From assembly GCA_030272585.1 (NCBI GenBank), contig BSYQ01000008.1:2914001-2978000 (forward strand): DNA of 64,000 nucleotides. Reading direction: 5' to 3'. The notes below the pieces were generated by a model that worked only from the letters and a program-made list of their open reading frames with translations, was not told where the DNA came from and searched no databases. The DNA comes from Bryopsis sp. KO-2023. Taxonomy: Eukaryota; Chlorophyta; Ulvophyceae; Bryopsidales; Bryopsidaceae. Position numbers and translations under genes: made by a program. Below, in pieces: positions 1-11,179 of the stretch; position 1 is the stretch's first letter; every line of letters starts with the position of its first letter.

Positions 1-1503
1 AATGGCTCACCCTATTTTGGGGTTGGCGTTTTTACAATCGGTTGTACAATTCCACGCACATGTTCAATCGTTAATTGCACATGAACCAGATTTGCAGATG
101 GCCAAATTTGGGCTTCAACTCCTTCCCCCTAACAGCAAGGGAAAGGAAAATTTAAAAAGAAGTGAGAAGTGTGAAAAAAAAAAAAAAGATGAAAAGCACC
201 ATATGTTCACAACATATGTTTCATATTCTGTGTCCAATCGGCTGGACCTTTCCTTATGTTGTTCTTGTTGATATATTTTTCTTTCGTGATTTTTTTTCCA
301 CAGTAATCCACCCATGTTGTTACTCTCTTGGGGCTTTTTTTTTCAGGTGGGCAATCATGGATGGGTGGCTTATCAGTAAAGCCCGTCCTAGGAAAAACTG
401 AATGGAAACAGGGGCTTGACATTTGCTGAGCATCCTTGGAAAAAAAAAACCCACAGTATTGGTCCCAATGTTTGTGCAGATGCCAGTAAGTTTGAGGATA
501 TCACTTAGAATTAGAAGGAGCTTTCGCTGTTGGAGAAAATGCGGTGGATGCCAGTGGGTGGTTGGCCTGGACTGATTTTCACATTCTGCCTTGATTACAC
601 CACCATGGAGTTTCGAGGCAGCTCTAAAAGATGGTCGGCAGGAAGCATGCTCCCCCACTCCTCCTTCTTTCACCCCGAAGGAGAATACAATTCAAGATTC
701 TTTCACTCTGAACACTGTTTCAGCATGCAGCGACCCAAATGGAGTGTTTTTTTTCAACCAACAGAACATATGTCAAAGCTGGTGGTGTGAATATGGTTGG
801 GACTGTCATGGAGAGGGAAAATTCCTTCTTTGGAGAAAAGAATGCTTGGAAATGATATGAGGCTGCTGGGAAAAGCCAAGCATTTGATTGAGAGTTGCTG
901 TCTGACTACCAGTTGATGGGGCACCCGCTGGTGGGTCTAGTTGTGTGAAGATGCCCATCATTTCACCACCCACTCAGAATTCTGGATCCTTTCATCAAAT
1001 TTTCTTGCAGTTAGGCTTCTCAGCATTTTGGAGCAGCAGTAACTGATGGAAAGAAAAAGCTTCTGCCTAAAAGAAGTTCTGCTTCTTGACAACAGATCTT
1101 TTTGGTCGTTTTTTTGAGAGATTTCTTGTTGTTATCTCTTTTGGGGGGGGATTCAGAAGTTGTCATGTGAAATGATCAGGTGGATGGATTTACATTCGAG
1201 CGGTGAAAAAAAAACAGGGTTGTGTGGAAAAAGTTTAAAAAAGTGTGTGTGTGTGTGTGTTTGGAAGTCTATGCCATTATTTGTACATGTCTAAGAGCCC
1301 ATTATGGGGGGGGGGATTTCATCAAATGATCTGACCACCACATCAGAGCATCTTCTCCACTCCACGCAAAATTTCCAGCTTTAATTCTCATTTGGGCTTT
1401 CAATCAGCACCTGAGAAATCCATTCCTCTATTGCCCGAAGTTCTGCAATAATTCTATGCAACAGCGAACAACCCCCCCCCCACCACAACAGGTGACCAAT
1501 CAC
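1..1503. other. Gene-poor left edge
   Basis: I could not assemble a convincing gene here. Short open stretches near 530-860 lack good splice sites and resemble no family I know. There is a (GT)n microsatellite at about 1242-1261 and several short homopolymers. The stretch lies downstream of the centrin stop codon, so part may be its 3' UTR. The start of the window may hold the end of a gene lying further left, which cannot be judged. Confidence 0.5.
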
Positions 1504-2871
1504 TCAATCATCAGCGCCAGCCAGAATTTCTAAAAACTCCTCTTTGTTGATTGCTCCATCCTCGTCTTTGTCGAATTCATCCACCATGTCTGCCAGCTCC
1601 TCGTCGCAAATGGTTTCGCCCAACTGCTTTGCAATCCGTCTCAAAGTTTTGACAGTGATTTTACCAGTCCCATCAATGTCAAAGAGGTCGAAAACCTGCA
1701 GAAAAAAGACACCATGGGCTGAAGAAATCCAGGATGAGTTCCAGAAATGGAGGCCAGGAGGGGGGGGCAGTATGATTTCTTGAATTCACATTCTTACGGT
1801 AAAAACGTATGACCTCTCATTCCACAAACAAAGTCCCTTAAAATAGCACAACCAACAGTCGTAGATGAAAAAAACTGAACAGGAAATACCCAACTGAGTA
1901 ACTCCTTTCCACAGATCATTATTATCAATAGAGCGCAGACGCCTAATGTCCCTTCACTGTAACCCAGAGTTTGGGCCAATTTTTGATGGATTGGGTCTTT
2001 TTTATCAGAAATCGATACTGTGGATGCTGTTGCAGTGTTTTTTTTTTTGGCATTCTGTGGGGGGTGAAGGCCTCTTTTTTGCCTTGATGTAATTATTGGT
2101 TGCAATCAATCAATAATTACAACCCACAGCAAAAGAGAACCACCACCCTCCATGATGCTGAAACAAGGACAAAAAAGATAGAAAACCTTAAAAATGTTAA
2201 AAACCAGCTGATTGTAAGGAAGCCATATCTTGCAGCTTTTTTCATGGATTCTCCCAGTGGGGCTTGGGAGGTATTCTCCTTCTCATTATTATGCATTGTT
2301 CAGCAGTTTTGTTTTTGACAAAAAATATGCCCACCTTCGACGCCTCTTCCTGTGGATCTTGATCGACGAATTTGTTAGTCATGATCTCCAGAAACTCGTC
2401 GAAGTCGACGCTTCCCGTCGAGTCTTTGTCATAGTCCCGCAGCAGTCTGACGACTTCCTCCTTCTTGACGTGAAAGCCCAGCGCTCGCATCGCAACCTTC
2501 AGCTCCGAGTATTCGATGCAACCGCTCCTCGCTGAAAAAGGATCAGCAGCCAACAGTTCACCGCCATCACACTTTGACGGAAATCAACTCACAAAGCAAA
2601 GCCACGCTTCTTACTGCGATTCGAAAGGGACGCAGATGATGGGGGAAGAATCAAAGGAACGCAATAACGTCGAGATTCGGGGGGCTCTGGGGTGGAGTCT
2701 CCACTTCCCAACACACTCTGTCGAATTTATGAAATTTCTCTCGATGCGACTACCTGTATCGAAAAGGTCGAAAGCTTCCCTGATTTCCGCGATCTCATCG
2801 GTGGTGAGAGCACGTTGGGGTGCCCTCTCCTTCCGAGCGCGAGAGAATCCACTCTTGTTCGCAACCGACAT
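1504..2871 (-). CDS. Centrin (caltractin), EF-hand protein
   Basis: Three exons, read on the minus strand: 2754-2871, 2335-2531 and 1504-1695, giving 168 residues, the usual centrin length. After a basic N-terminus come four EF-hands. Loop 1 ([12 protein letters not shown]) has Ala at calcium position 3. Loop 2 ([12 protein letters not shown]) and loop 4 ([12 protein letters not shown]) are canonical. Loop 3 ([12 protein letters not shown]) lacks the final Glu, as is common in centrins. The stretch [12 protein letters not shown] is a centrin hallmark. Centrins are calcium-binding proteins of basal bodies, centrosomes and contractile fibres, and some act in nucleotide excision repair and mRNA export. 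Phases (1, then 0) agree at both junctions. The start is the first ATG that gives the family N-terminus. It faces the bS20 gene across 359 bp. Confidence 0.95.
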
Positions 2872-3230
2872 AGCGAGACGATGACGCTCTTGCAAACAAA
2901 GCGTCACTCGAGATGATGACGAGCTGCCGCCTTGTGGACGGCGCTTTTCGAGTTGCGATCTACTCCACGCGTTGGGGAATTCTTTCGGTGACGGTCCTCC
3001 TTGCCACTCGCACCACGGAACGACGACGACCCATATTGTGGGGGGGAGCGCTGCAAACAAATGCCAGAAACACACAGGTCGGCTGGGTTCCTCCATCGAC
3101 ACACGTGTCCGCCCCACATTCGTACGACACGGTCGGAGAGGGTTTTCTTTTTCGCGCTTCCCTGCTCGGAGTTCACTTCGTTCAAAGAGCAAACGCGCTC
3201 GACCCACGAATTTCTTTTTTTCCATCCGAG
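2872..3230. promoter_or_regulatory. Divergent promoter region, centrin / bS20
   Basis: These 359 bp lie between the start codons of centrin (minus) and the bS20 gene (plus). The stretch is more GC-rich than the introns around it. No TATA element or named motif stands out. Assigning it as a shared promoter rests only on gene orientation. Confidence 0.4.
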
Positions 3231-4227
3231 ATGGCGATGACACTGACCCGCGCGTTCGGCCGCATGGCCTTGGCATCCAAAGCCAGGGTTCCCTCTGCCG
3301 CCACTTGTTCGTTCAAAGCCAACGTTGGGGCCGCTCAGGGTGCGAGGGACGCTATGCAACGGGTTTCCTAATCCCCTCGCGTTCGTTTTAAATCGCAAAT
3401 GATGAGGAAGTTTTGTTCTGTTTTTGTTTCAGTGTTCGGAGCGCGGCCAATCAGGACCACGCCTGTGTTTTCAGCGACCGTCGAGGCCAAGCAGAACACT
3501 CTAAAAAGGCAACGCACAGCTGAAAAGGCTCGCGTCCGAAACAAGAGCAGGAAATCTGCAGTGAAGACCAGAATGAAAAAGGTACCCGACTGCACGGACA
3601 GCAACAAGAAAAAAAAACAAAAAAAACACTTTAGGTTTCACAAGCATCCTCATCCCCTCATCAATGGAAGTGTGGGATGGTCTGAGAACATATCCTACTC
3701 CGTTGGCTTTGTTTGAGGTTTGGTGAGGAGCCAGAGGGTGAGGTAGAGGAGGGGGGGGGGTTGGTCTGGCTGATTGCCAGGTTTTCAAATGTACTGGCTT
3801 ATGTAATAGCCAAAAGTTTGATCAACTTTGTTTTTTTTCTATTATTATTTCAGTGCTATATCGAAAGTGGCATATCCCCATGACTCCAAGAACAATAAAA
3901 GAACCAGTCCCGGTTTTTTCGCTCGAAATCCACTGTCTGACCTTTTTTTCGGTCGGTGATTAATATTACTATTATTAACTAACTGATGACTCCATTGCCC
4001 TGCTGGAACAGGCTCTGACAGCCATGGAGGCCATGAAGGACGAACTCCCCAAATCTGTGGAGGATTTGAAACCTGTGGAGCTCCTCATTTCTGAAGCTTA
4101 CAAGGAAATCGACAAAGCCGTCAGCAAGGGCACCCTCCACAAGAGCACCGGCTCCAGAAGAAAGTCCAGACTGGGAGTGGCGAAAAGCAGACTGGCCATC
4201 GAAGCCGGTCTTTATGTGCCATCATGA
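3231..4227 (+). CDS. rps20: Plastid 30S ribosomal protein bS20
   Basis: Exons 3231-3339, 3433-3581 and 4012-4227 give 157 residues. Residues 1 to about 50 are rich in Ala, Arg, Ser and Thr with no hydrophobic signal core, like a simple plastid transit peptide. The mature part carries the bS20 signature (LKRQRTAEKARVRNKSRKSA), then TRMKK and a C-terminal helix ending in HKSTGSRRKSRL...KSRL. bS20 binds 16S rRNA early in assembly of the small subunit. Mitochondria usually lack it, so plastid location is the likely reading. The first donor is best placed after 3339 (G|GTGCGA), because only that phase continues into exon 2; the ORF otherwise stops at 3369-3371. Confidence 0.92.
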
Positions 4228-5930
4228 AAAAGAGAGAGAGAGAGAGAGTCGAGCGATAGAACTCCAATTTTTTTTCTTTTAAAAACAAGGGGAAACTTAA
4301 AAGAAAAAAAAACACAAAAAACTAAGGAATCATTACTTTATCAGGGGGTGGTGTAATGGGGTCATCTCATATGGAGAGGGACTGACTCTCTGACCATTTT
4401 TTCCTGTGGATGTTTCGTTTTGAGCGTGGAAAGATGCAGGGGGGGGGGGGGAGAGGGGGTAAAATTTGGGAAGATATGGGGGGATTCGGAGATTTTGAAC
4501 GTATTTCGAATTGATATTTGAGGTGAGGATCGTTGTGATAATTTTATCCAGTTCAGTCCATGGTGTGTTAATGTTGATAACGCATCGTATGGCCGTGGCA
4601 GTTGATACTGAAGAAAGGTCAATGCCGTTGGGGAGTTGGGGTTTTTCCTGAAACTTTTTGTCAGTATCTGAAAATTGCTGATCTGATTTGTGTTCATTTA
4701 GTTAACAGGAAAATGTCCATCGAGGCCAACAACACTTGCATAAGCATTCATCCTCTCAATCATGAAAGCAAATGAGCAAAAAAAAAAAATATTAGGTGGT
4801 AGATCATCTGATTAAGTTTTTGGATGAAATTGTCTGAGCCATTTACTTCCTTCTCAGCTCTGTTGTATTGAGCTGAAACAGAACAGGGACTTTTCTCAAA
4901 TCTGAAGTAGAAGGGTATATTAGTCATTCTGTATGGCAGATGGAGATCTGACCCAAAAGAGTAAGTGGGTGGTCAGCTGTATGGATACCATTTTCTCTGT
5001 AAAAGTTGCTGCACCAGTCCCTGTCGCATCCAAGTACCAAACAACAGCTCGTTATTCTTCAAGGAAAGAATCCAAAGCTGGAGCGCTGAGACATCTCAGC
5101 TGACTTTAACCAGGAGAGGGGGGTCGTCGTCATCAAACAACGAACACACAAATTGGAATGTTATGACAGTCCTCACTTACAAGAATAGCATGAACGACAA
5201 GCCCACCCCCTACAGTCCAAGAAGAAGAGGTGTTGTATAGAAAAAAAAAGAGCAATCCATTCAGGATTTTCCCTGAAAATGTTCCATCCTTCCTCCTTGG
5301 ATAACCACAGCATATCAAAAAGTGATCATTGCCAGTTCATCATCATTTTTAAATTCCCTCACCACACTGGCGGCCTCCCAAGCAAAAAGTTTTCCCTCAA
5401 AAAATACACCAAAACGCAAGCAAGGAAAAGCAAACACCAGGTTTTCCGAACAACATGCGCTCTTATAATATGCCTGTGACTAAAACTTCCCCCCCTCCCC
5501 CTGGTCCCTTTTCCCTCCAAACTGTTGAGACAAACATGTAGGCAAGCACTCAAAACGATTCGTCATATGTCAAGTACATTTCGGTTCCCTCGCCTCCCCC
5601 CCCCTCCCTTTTTTTCCTCGCTGCACACACCATAATTTTGGAATTTCCCCCTTCAAACCAACAGTCCCCTCAACTCGACCCTTTTTCTTTTTCCCTGTCA
5701 CCACCACCTTGATCTCACCAACATCGTTTCAACTCCCAAACAGCCATCTTTGCTCTAACGCGTCCCCCTACCCCCCCCAAAAAAACCAACTATTTTGTTA
5801 TGCAAATAACCCCCCTTCGACTTTATAATTCCCTCAGTAACCCCCCCCCCCCCTTCCTCCCCTCCCTCACCCCACACCGACCCAACCACCTTTCAAAATC
5901 AACATTATCGTCCATCACAACAGAGCATGC
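4228..5930. other. Intergenic region between convergent genes
   Basis: This lies between the 3' ends of the bS20 gene (plus) and the fusion gene (minus). It holds an (AG)n run at 4231-4248, a G-run at 4440-4452 and a C-rich stretch at about 5480-5880. A TGTAA motif, the usual green-algal polyadenylation signal, sits at 4352-4356, 125 bp after the bS20 stop. No coding exon is supported. Confidence 0.5.
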
Positions 5931-8900
5931 TTAGGCAGGTGCGGGAGTGTTCATGGGCTGTGGCGGCTGGGGTGGCTGTGAAGGAGGCTGGGGAGCCGAG
6001 TGTTGAACCTGGATGTGCTCCATATGGTCCATCGGCTCAATATGTTCGATATGATGCTCCATATGGTGCTCCATTCCCACCACAGGGTGAGTCATCACCT
6101 GGAGCTGCTGAACGTGTTGGACGGGTTGCAGTGTGTGCAATGTTTGAACCTGAGTCGCCACGCAGTCAGGACTGATGTCAGCCAGGTAGGGTTTTCGAAG
6201 AACCTCCATCAAAATCGATGGGGGGGCTGCACACACCTGTTGGGTAGCTATTGCCTGCATCTGTGCATGGACCTTTGCGTCTTCCCCAGTGAGAGGTGTC
6301 GCTTGGGTGCAGGTGTCGTGCATTTGGGGTAAGGATGCTCGGCTGCTGCGCCCTTTTTTCATCTCTTTCGGTTTCCGGTTGTTGAAAAAGTTGCTCAGCC
6401 TTTCCTGGATTGCGAATCAGAAAAAACCTTCAATTAAAAAGCTTAAAAAAAATAAAATATGGGGTGTTACAACGAAGTCCTTAAACTACCATCCCAGCAA
6501 CCGCCAGCTCCACCTCCAAAAGGAGAGTAAAACTTGCTTTCCAAAAGAAAAAAACACAACAAAACAGGGAGGAGGATTTTTTTTTTTTTTTTTGGGGGGG
6601 GGGTGGCTCATTACCTTTGTTACACCATAGTCCTCACAGAACTTGACTCTTTCTTCCCAGGATATTGCAGTGATGCTCCACTGGGCACGCTCAGCTAGCA
6701 AGGTCATTGCTTGGACCTGATCTTCGGTGAACCTCTCCCTCTGTCGCTTTCTGCCGCTGCTCTCCTCTTCAACTTTGACACGAGGGGGGGTATCGTACTT
6801 CTGCCTACATACAGTCCACAGAAAAACTCTCAAGCCAAAAAAAACAAACAAACTAAATGCTGGGTAGGACCCTTTTTTCTCCCCTTGTTTTCTTCCTTTC
6901 TTTTCTTGGTTTTGGTTTGTCTACCTATTATTTTGGTTTTTAAATTTTTTCTCCTTTCTTTTTTCTTCGGTGTGAACACTTAAAGACTCTTCAGTTTCAG
7001 CTTGTTCATTTTTTATTTAATTTATTTAATTTCGATAGATATTCCCTGAAATAAATGTACACAAAGAAAGGGAGGCACTTTCCTCCTCCCCCCCCTTTCT
7101 CTTCTATAGATAAACTAGAAAATCTGGAAAGAAAAAAGAACAAAGCAGTGAGCAGGTGCGTTTCGTTTCTGTTGGTTTTTTTTTCTTCTTTTTCTCCATC
7201 ACGGCTTTCTTTTTTTTTGGTGTGTTTTCTTTCTTTCTTTCTTCCATTTTTTTTTTTGGTTAGACCAGGGGGGTTGTAGCGCAACCTGAATATTCGGGTC
7301 CACTCCCAGGCTTCACGAAAATTAGGAATTGTTTCGTTTGGAAACCTACACCAGAATACCAACTTAAACAAAAAAAAGAAAAGAAAGGATCAGTGGTGGG
7401 TACCCAAATCGGCACATCTAGGGGGAAATTTCGGTGGTTTCTTTTTTTTTTCCTTCTTTTTTTTTCCGAGTGGTGGGGAAAAAAAGAGCAAGGCTTTCTT
7501 GCTCTTCTGTTTTTTTGTTGTGGATTTTAGGGATCTCATTGTTCGGGGAATTTTTCTTTTTTTTTCTTGGGGGCGGGGGGTACCTTGAACCATACGATGT
7601 GTATTTAGCAGCCGAGCCCCTGGACAGCAAAAGACTGGGTCAGGGGACTGTTGGCTTCAAAAAACCATAATAATAATAATGGTAATAATTTCATATGCCA
7701 CCGTAACATATAATCCACTGATCCAACACAATACTGTGTGAAAATCTACCGTGATTTCTTGGAACTCTGAACAACACCCCCCCCCCCTCCTCCCCATCCA
7801 CCTCATTATATCTGGCAGTTTTTTTTCGTAACCACTGATGATTGACCCCATAAAATATCTCGGAAGCGCTTGCTCTCGAAAATCTTGGGGTTTTACAAAG
7901 TGTTTTTTTTCTTTTTTTTTTTTTTTTTTTTTGGGGGGGGGGGCGGTGGTCGGTCCCCAGAGTGAACTAAATATGCAGAAGTATGATCTCTCTTAAAGAC
8001 TTGCTAAGGTTACACTTTCTGTACGTTCCAATGTTGTTGTTTTTTCTCTTCCTAGTTCTAGTTCATAACACAGGCAATGTGCTTAACAAAAGCCAGGAAG
8101 TGGATGCTTACCGGCACAGCTCGGCCGGATATTTTTGAGCATTCATCTGGAGCTTGTTGAGCCTGCGTTGCATTAAAACAAAGAAATTTACCCTCCACAT
8201 GATTTCCACATGATTTTTTATCATATATTTTTTAAATCTGTGTCCATGCACCGAACAGGGGCACATCATTTCTTCGCAACACTTTTTTTGAAAACAAAAG
8301 CATATTTGCATATTTGTGATATTTCTCGGCGGGGTGTTTTCACTTACGCTGCTTGTCCAAGGTCAAAGCCGCAAATGTCTGACAACCGAACCAGGTACAG
8401 CAGAATCTAGAAGAAAACAAAAACAAAACTTCAGAATTGAACAAAGAATTGAACAAAGAATTGAACAACACCCCATAAAAATACAGAGCAGCAGTGAATC
8501 CCTTGCACTCATTGTGAGGTACGTTGCGTAGGCCACAAAAACAAAAATACAATCCACAAAAATACAATCACCATGATGGCCATTTAAACCGGTTTCATTG
8601 ATTCCTTTCTTTTTAATCATGTTCCATTTCTCAGCAAGAAAAACAAATGCGTTTCCCTTTTTTATATATTTTTTTTCCTTACGTCGGCCAGCTCCTGAGC
8701 GACATGCGACTTCTCTTCATCTGAGAAACCTGCAGAATTGAAAATTGGTTAATGCAACCATAACTCATTCGAGTAATGAAAATATCCACAAGGGGGCGTT
8801 TTTTGGGGGCGAGCCATTCCTTCTCATATCTTCTCCAATCCATGCATGCACTTGATGCATAAAATCCAAAATAATAAAAAAACAATAAATATATACATGA

Positions 8901-10284
8901 AAATATGAAATGTATGAACAGATTCGACAGTCGAAAACAAAAGCTTGGTGTGGAAATGCTCCATGGAATTTTGTCAGTCTCACCTGACAGACCAGGCTCC
9001 ACTTCTCCCCTCCATTGGAATATCTCTGACAACTCCCCCACCTCCCCCACCTGGCCACAATAAAAAAACCCACGATCGACCCTTTTTTTAAATCACGAGG
9101 AAGGACACCCGTCCGACGACGCATCAAGGCAAGCAAAAAAAGCAAAAAAAAGTAAAACTGAAAAAAAAGGGGCGGTCTCATCGTTCCCCCCCCTCTCGCA
9201 AAATTGAAACGGTAAATGGGAAAAAAATAATAACATTCGTTTCGCGAAAAGGAGACGAAAAAAAAAGCCACCCCAGCTTACCAGAGCGCAAAGCAAGTTT
9301 CTGGGGGTGTGGAACTTGTCCCAGTCCCTTTCCACCGCGAATTGCTGCACGGCGCTGCGCAGCTCCTCCAGAGTGACTGTCCCCACAGGACCCACCATCA
9401 ACGGTTGCGCGGTGGCTGACGTGGGCAGCGCTTGCCCTCCTGGTTGTGTCACCACGACGGGTTGTTGGGAAACGTCTAAGACCATCGGCGCGGCTGGGGC
9501 CGTCACCATCGTGACCGGCGCAGTCGACGCGCACGCTCCCATCGACAGCTCCGGAATCTGCTGCGCTGGGAGGACCTGCGGCGGAGGTACCGAAGTGCTT
9601 ACGGGTCCGGCCGACCCTTCTCCAACGAAATAGCTCGTTTCGTCCACGGCGCATTCACCAGAAACGGGTACTGAAGCCACTGCACCATGACCAGAATCCG
9701 AGTTAAAACCTGGAGCAGAGACAGAGCGAGAATCGATAAACACACATTTTACCCATTATCCCCCCCCCCCCGAGTTCCGAAACTGCAACACGAGTGCGAG
9801 TTCAACGACGCGAGACCGTCTGGCATTACTACAAAGGGTCGGATAGAGGATGGGTTGCGTTTTTTTTCGCATAAATCACTCTTGAGAACGAGCGAAAGCT
9901 CATCCCTGTCCACGAAACCCTTTCAATATTTCTTGACAAGCGTCTTCCAACCAACTCTCAGCCCACGACTCCCACGATGCCTCGCCAAATAAGTGAATTC
10001 CACAAGCCACCGAACCTACGCGACGTCGTCGCACTCGCCCGATTGCGCTCGGTTCGTCATTTTTCGCAGATTCCCCTCCCCCCACACTCACCACCTCCCT
10101 GGATGGTGTCCTCCTCCAGCTTGACATCCCCTTGGGGCTGCTGTACGGGATTACTTTGCTGAGCCGCGGGGTCCCAATTGTAGAGCGGCTGCTGGGGCAG
10201 AGTTTCCCCTAAGTATGTAGTTGTCACCGGCAGCATGGTGTTCCCTCCATCGGGCACCTCTTGTCCTTGTTCGCCGGTCGCCAT
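5931..10284 (-). CDS. dCTP pyrophosphatase (MazG-like)-homeodomain fusion
   Basis: Ten exons: 10092-10284, 9282-9709, 8984-9050, 8683-8729, 8348-8406, 8112-8162, 7584-7619, 7286-7345, 6615-6804 and 5931-6404, giving 534 residues with every junction in phase. Residues 1-175 are Gln/Pro/Val-rich, like an activation domain. Residues about 177-295 match DCTPP1-type NTP pyrophosphatases (DWDKFHTPRNLL, GEVGELSEIFQW, QELAD, KYPAELCRGSAAKYT). The metal-binding acids are present (E210, E213, E242, D245), so it could be active in hydrolysing dCTP and modified dCTP. Residues about 336-394 form a homeodomain: RERFTEDQVQAM, W356, FCEDYGV and recognition helix RLSNFFNNRK with the invariant Asn. It resembles plant ZF-HD homeodomains, but I see no zinc-finger part. 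The tail is His/Met/Gln/Pro-rich. The least certain junction is exon 8 to 9 (CAG|GTTGCG). Confidence 0.8.
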
Positions 10285-11179
10285 AATCCGACACCGCTGA
10301 AGCCCTCGGGGTGGTGGTTCTAAACCAACTGGTGCAAGAACGCCGAGTTTCGAAGCCGTGCGACACAGCGCGGCGCCGAGACTGCGTGGCCGAGATGCGC
10401 GAGAGGCGACGACCGGTTGCTGGCGCTGGAAATACCTTTAAAACTCGTTCAACGCAATTTCTTTACGAAACCGGGCAATCAAGGCGGCAGATAGTTGCAC
10501 CCCAAACGTTGAAAAACGTTCAAAAGAAGAGGGTCATCATCGGATGGACGATGGCTGATCTGACGTTGCTGATCCGACAGCGAATCAGTTAATGACCGCA
10601 GCCGAGAGTCTGACTGGGCGTCTCTCCCCCGTTTGCTAACATCCGCGGCGTTCAAAGCAGCCAACCAATTGGTTGGGAGCCGGTCCCTCCGCTTTCCGTG
10701 TAAATGCGAGAATCTGCTTAAGGGCTGTGATTTCTCCTCCTGTGTCTTGTCTTATCTTGCATGGTTTTTTTTCTTTCCTTTTTCTTTTCTTTTCTGTTTT
10801 TTTTTCTCCTTTTTTTTCTCTGTTTTTTTCTTCTTCTTTTTCTTCTTTTTTTTTTGGGGGGGGGGGGGAGCATGGAAGGGGGGTCCAAGAAATGCAATAC
10901 TATTGCTCGACTTCAGGAAAGCTGCATCAAGCCATTTGCTTGCTTGCTTTGTCTTTTTTTTAATCCAATTGGTTATACATCTTGTTTTTGCTTGTTGAGT
11001 GCTTCAGTGGATGCACAAGGTCATACGAGATCCAACTGATCCATTGTCAGACTGGCCACATTCCCCTGTCATATATAACCCAGTCTTATTCCCCCACGAG
11101 TTCATCGTGTTGATACAGATGTGGACTTGTGTAACACAGAAAAAAGCATCAATTTACAGGGGTCGTCCCCCCCCCTAGA
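10285..11179. other. Intergenic: upstream of the fusion gene, downstream of rsmI
   Basis: The first 350 bp are GC-rich and probably hold the promoter and 5' UTR of the fusion gene. The rest is pyrimidine-rich, with a T10G13 junction at 10846-10868. No exon is supported; the Phe-rich open frames near 10.63-11.04 kb come from the T-tracts. Confidence 0.5.

Noticed and set aside
6486..6851. A separate homeodomain gene starting inside 6.85-6.61 kb
   Set aside because: The open frame has no ATG before the homeodomain, and a good acceptor (TGTATGTAG) at 6805 fits splicing from the DCTPP exons in phase.
10633..11039. Phe-rich open frames over T tracts
   Set aside because: Frames arise from poly-T with a few C. 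The same pattern is seen at 47.0 and 51.1 kb without any gene signal.
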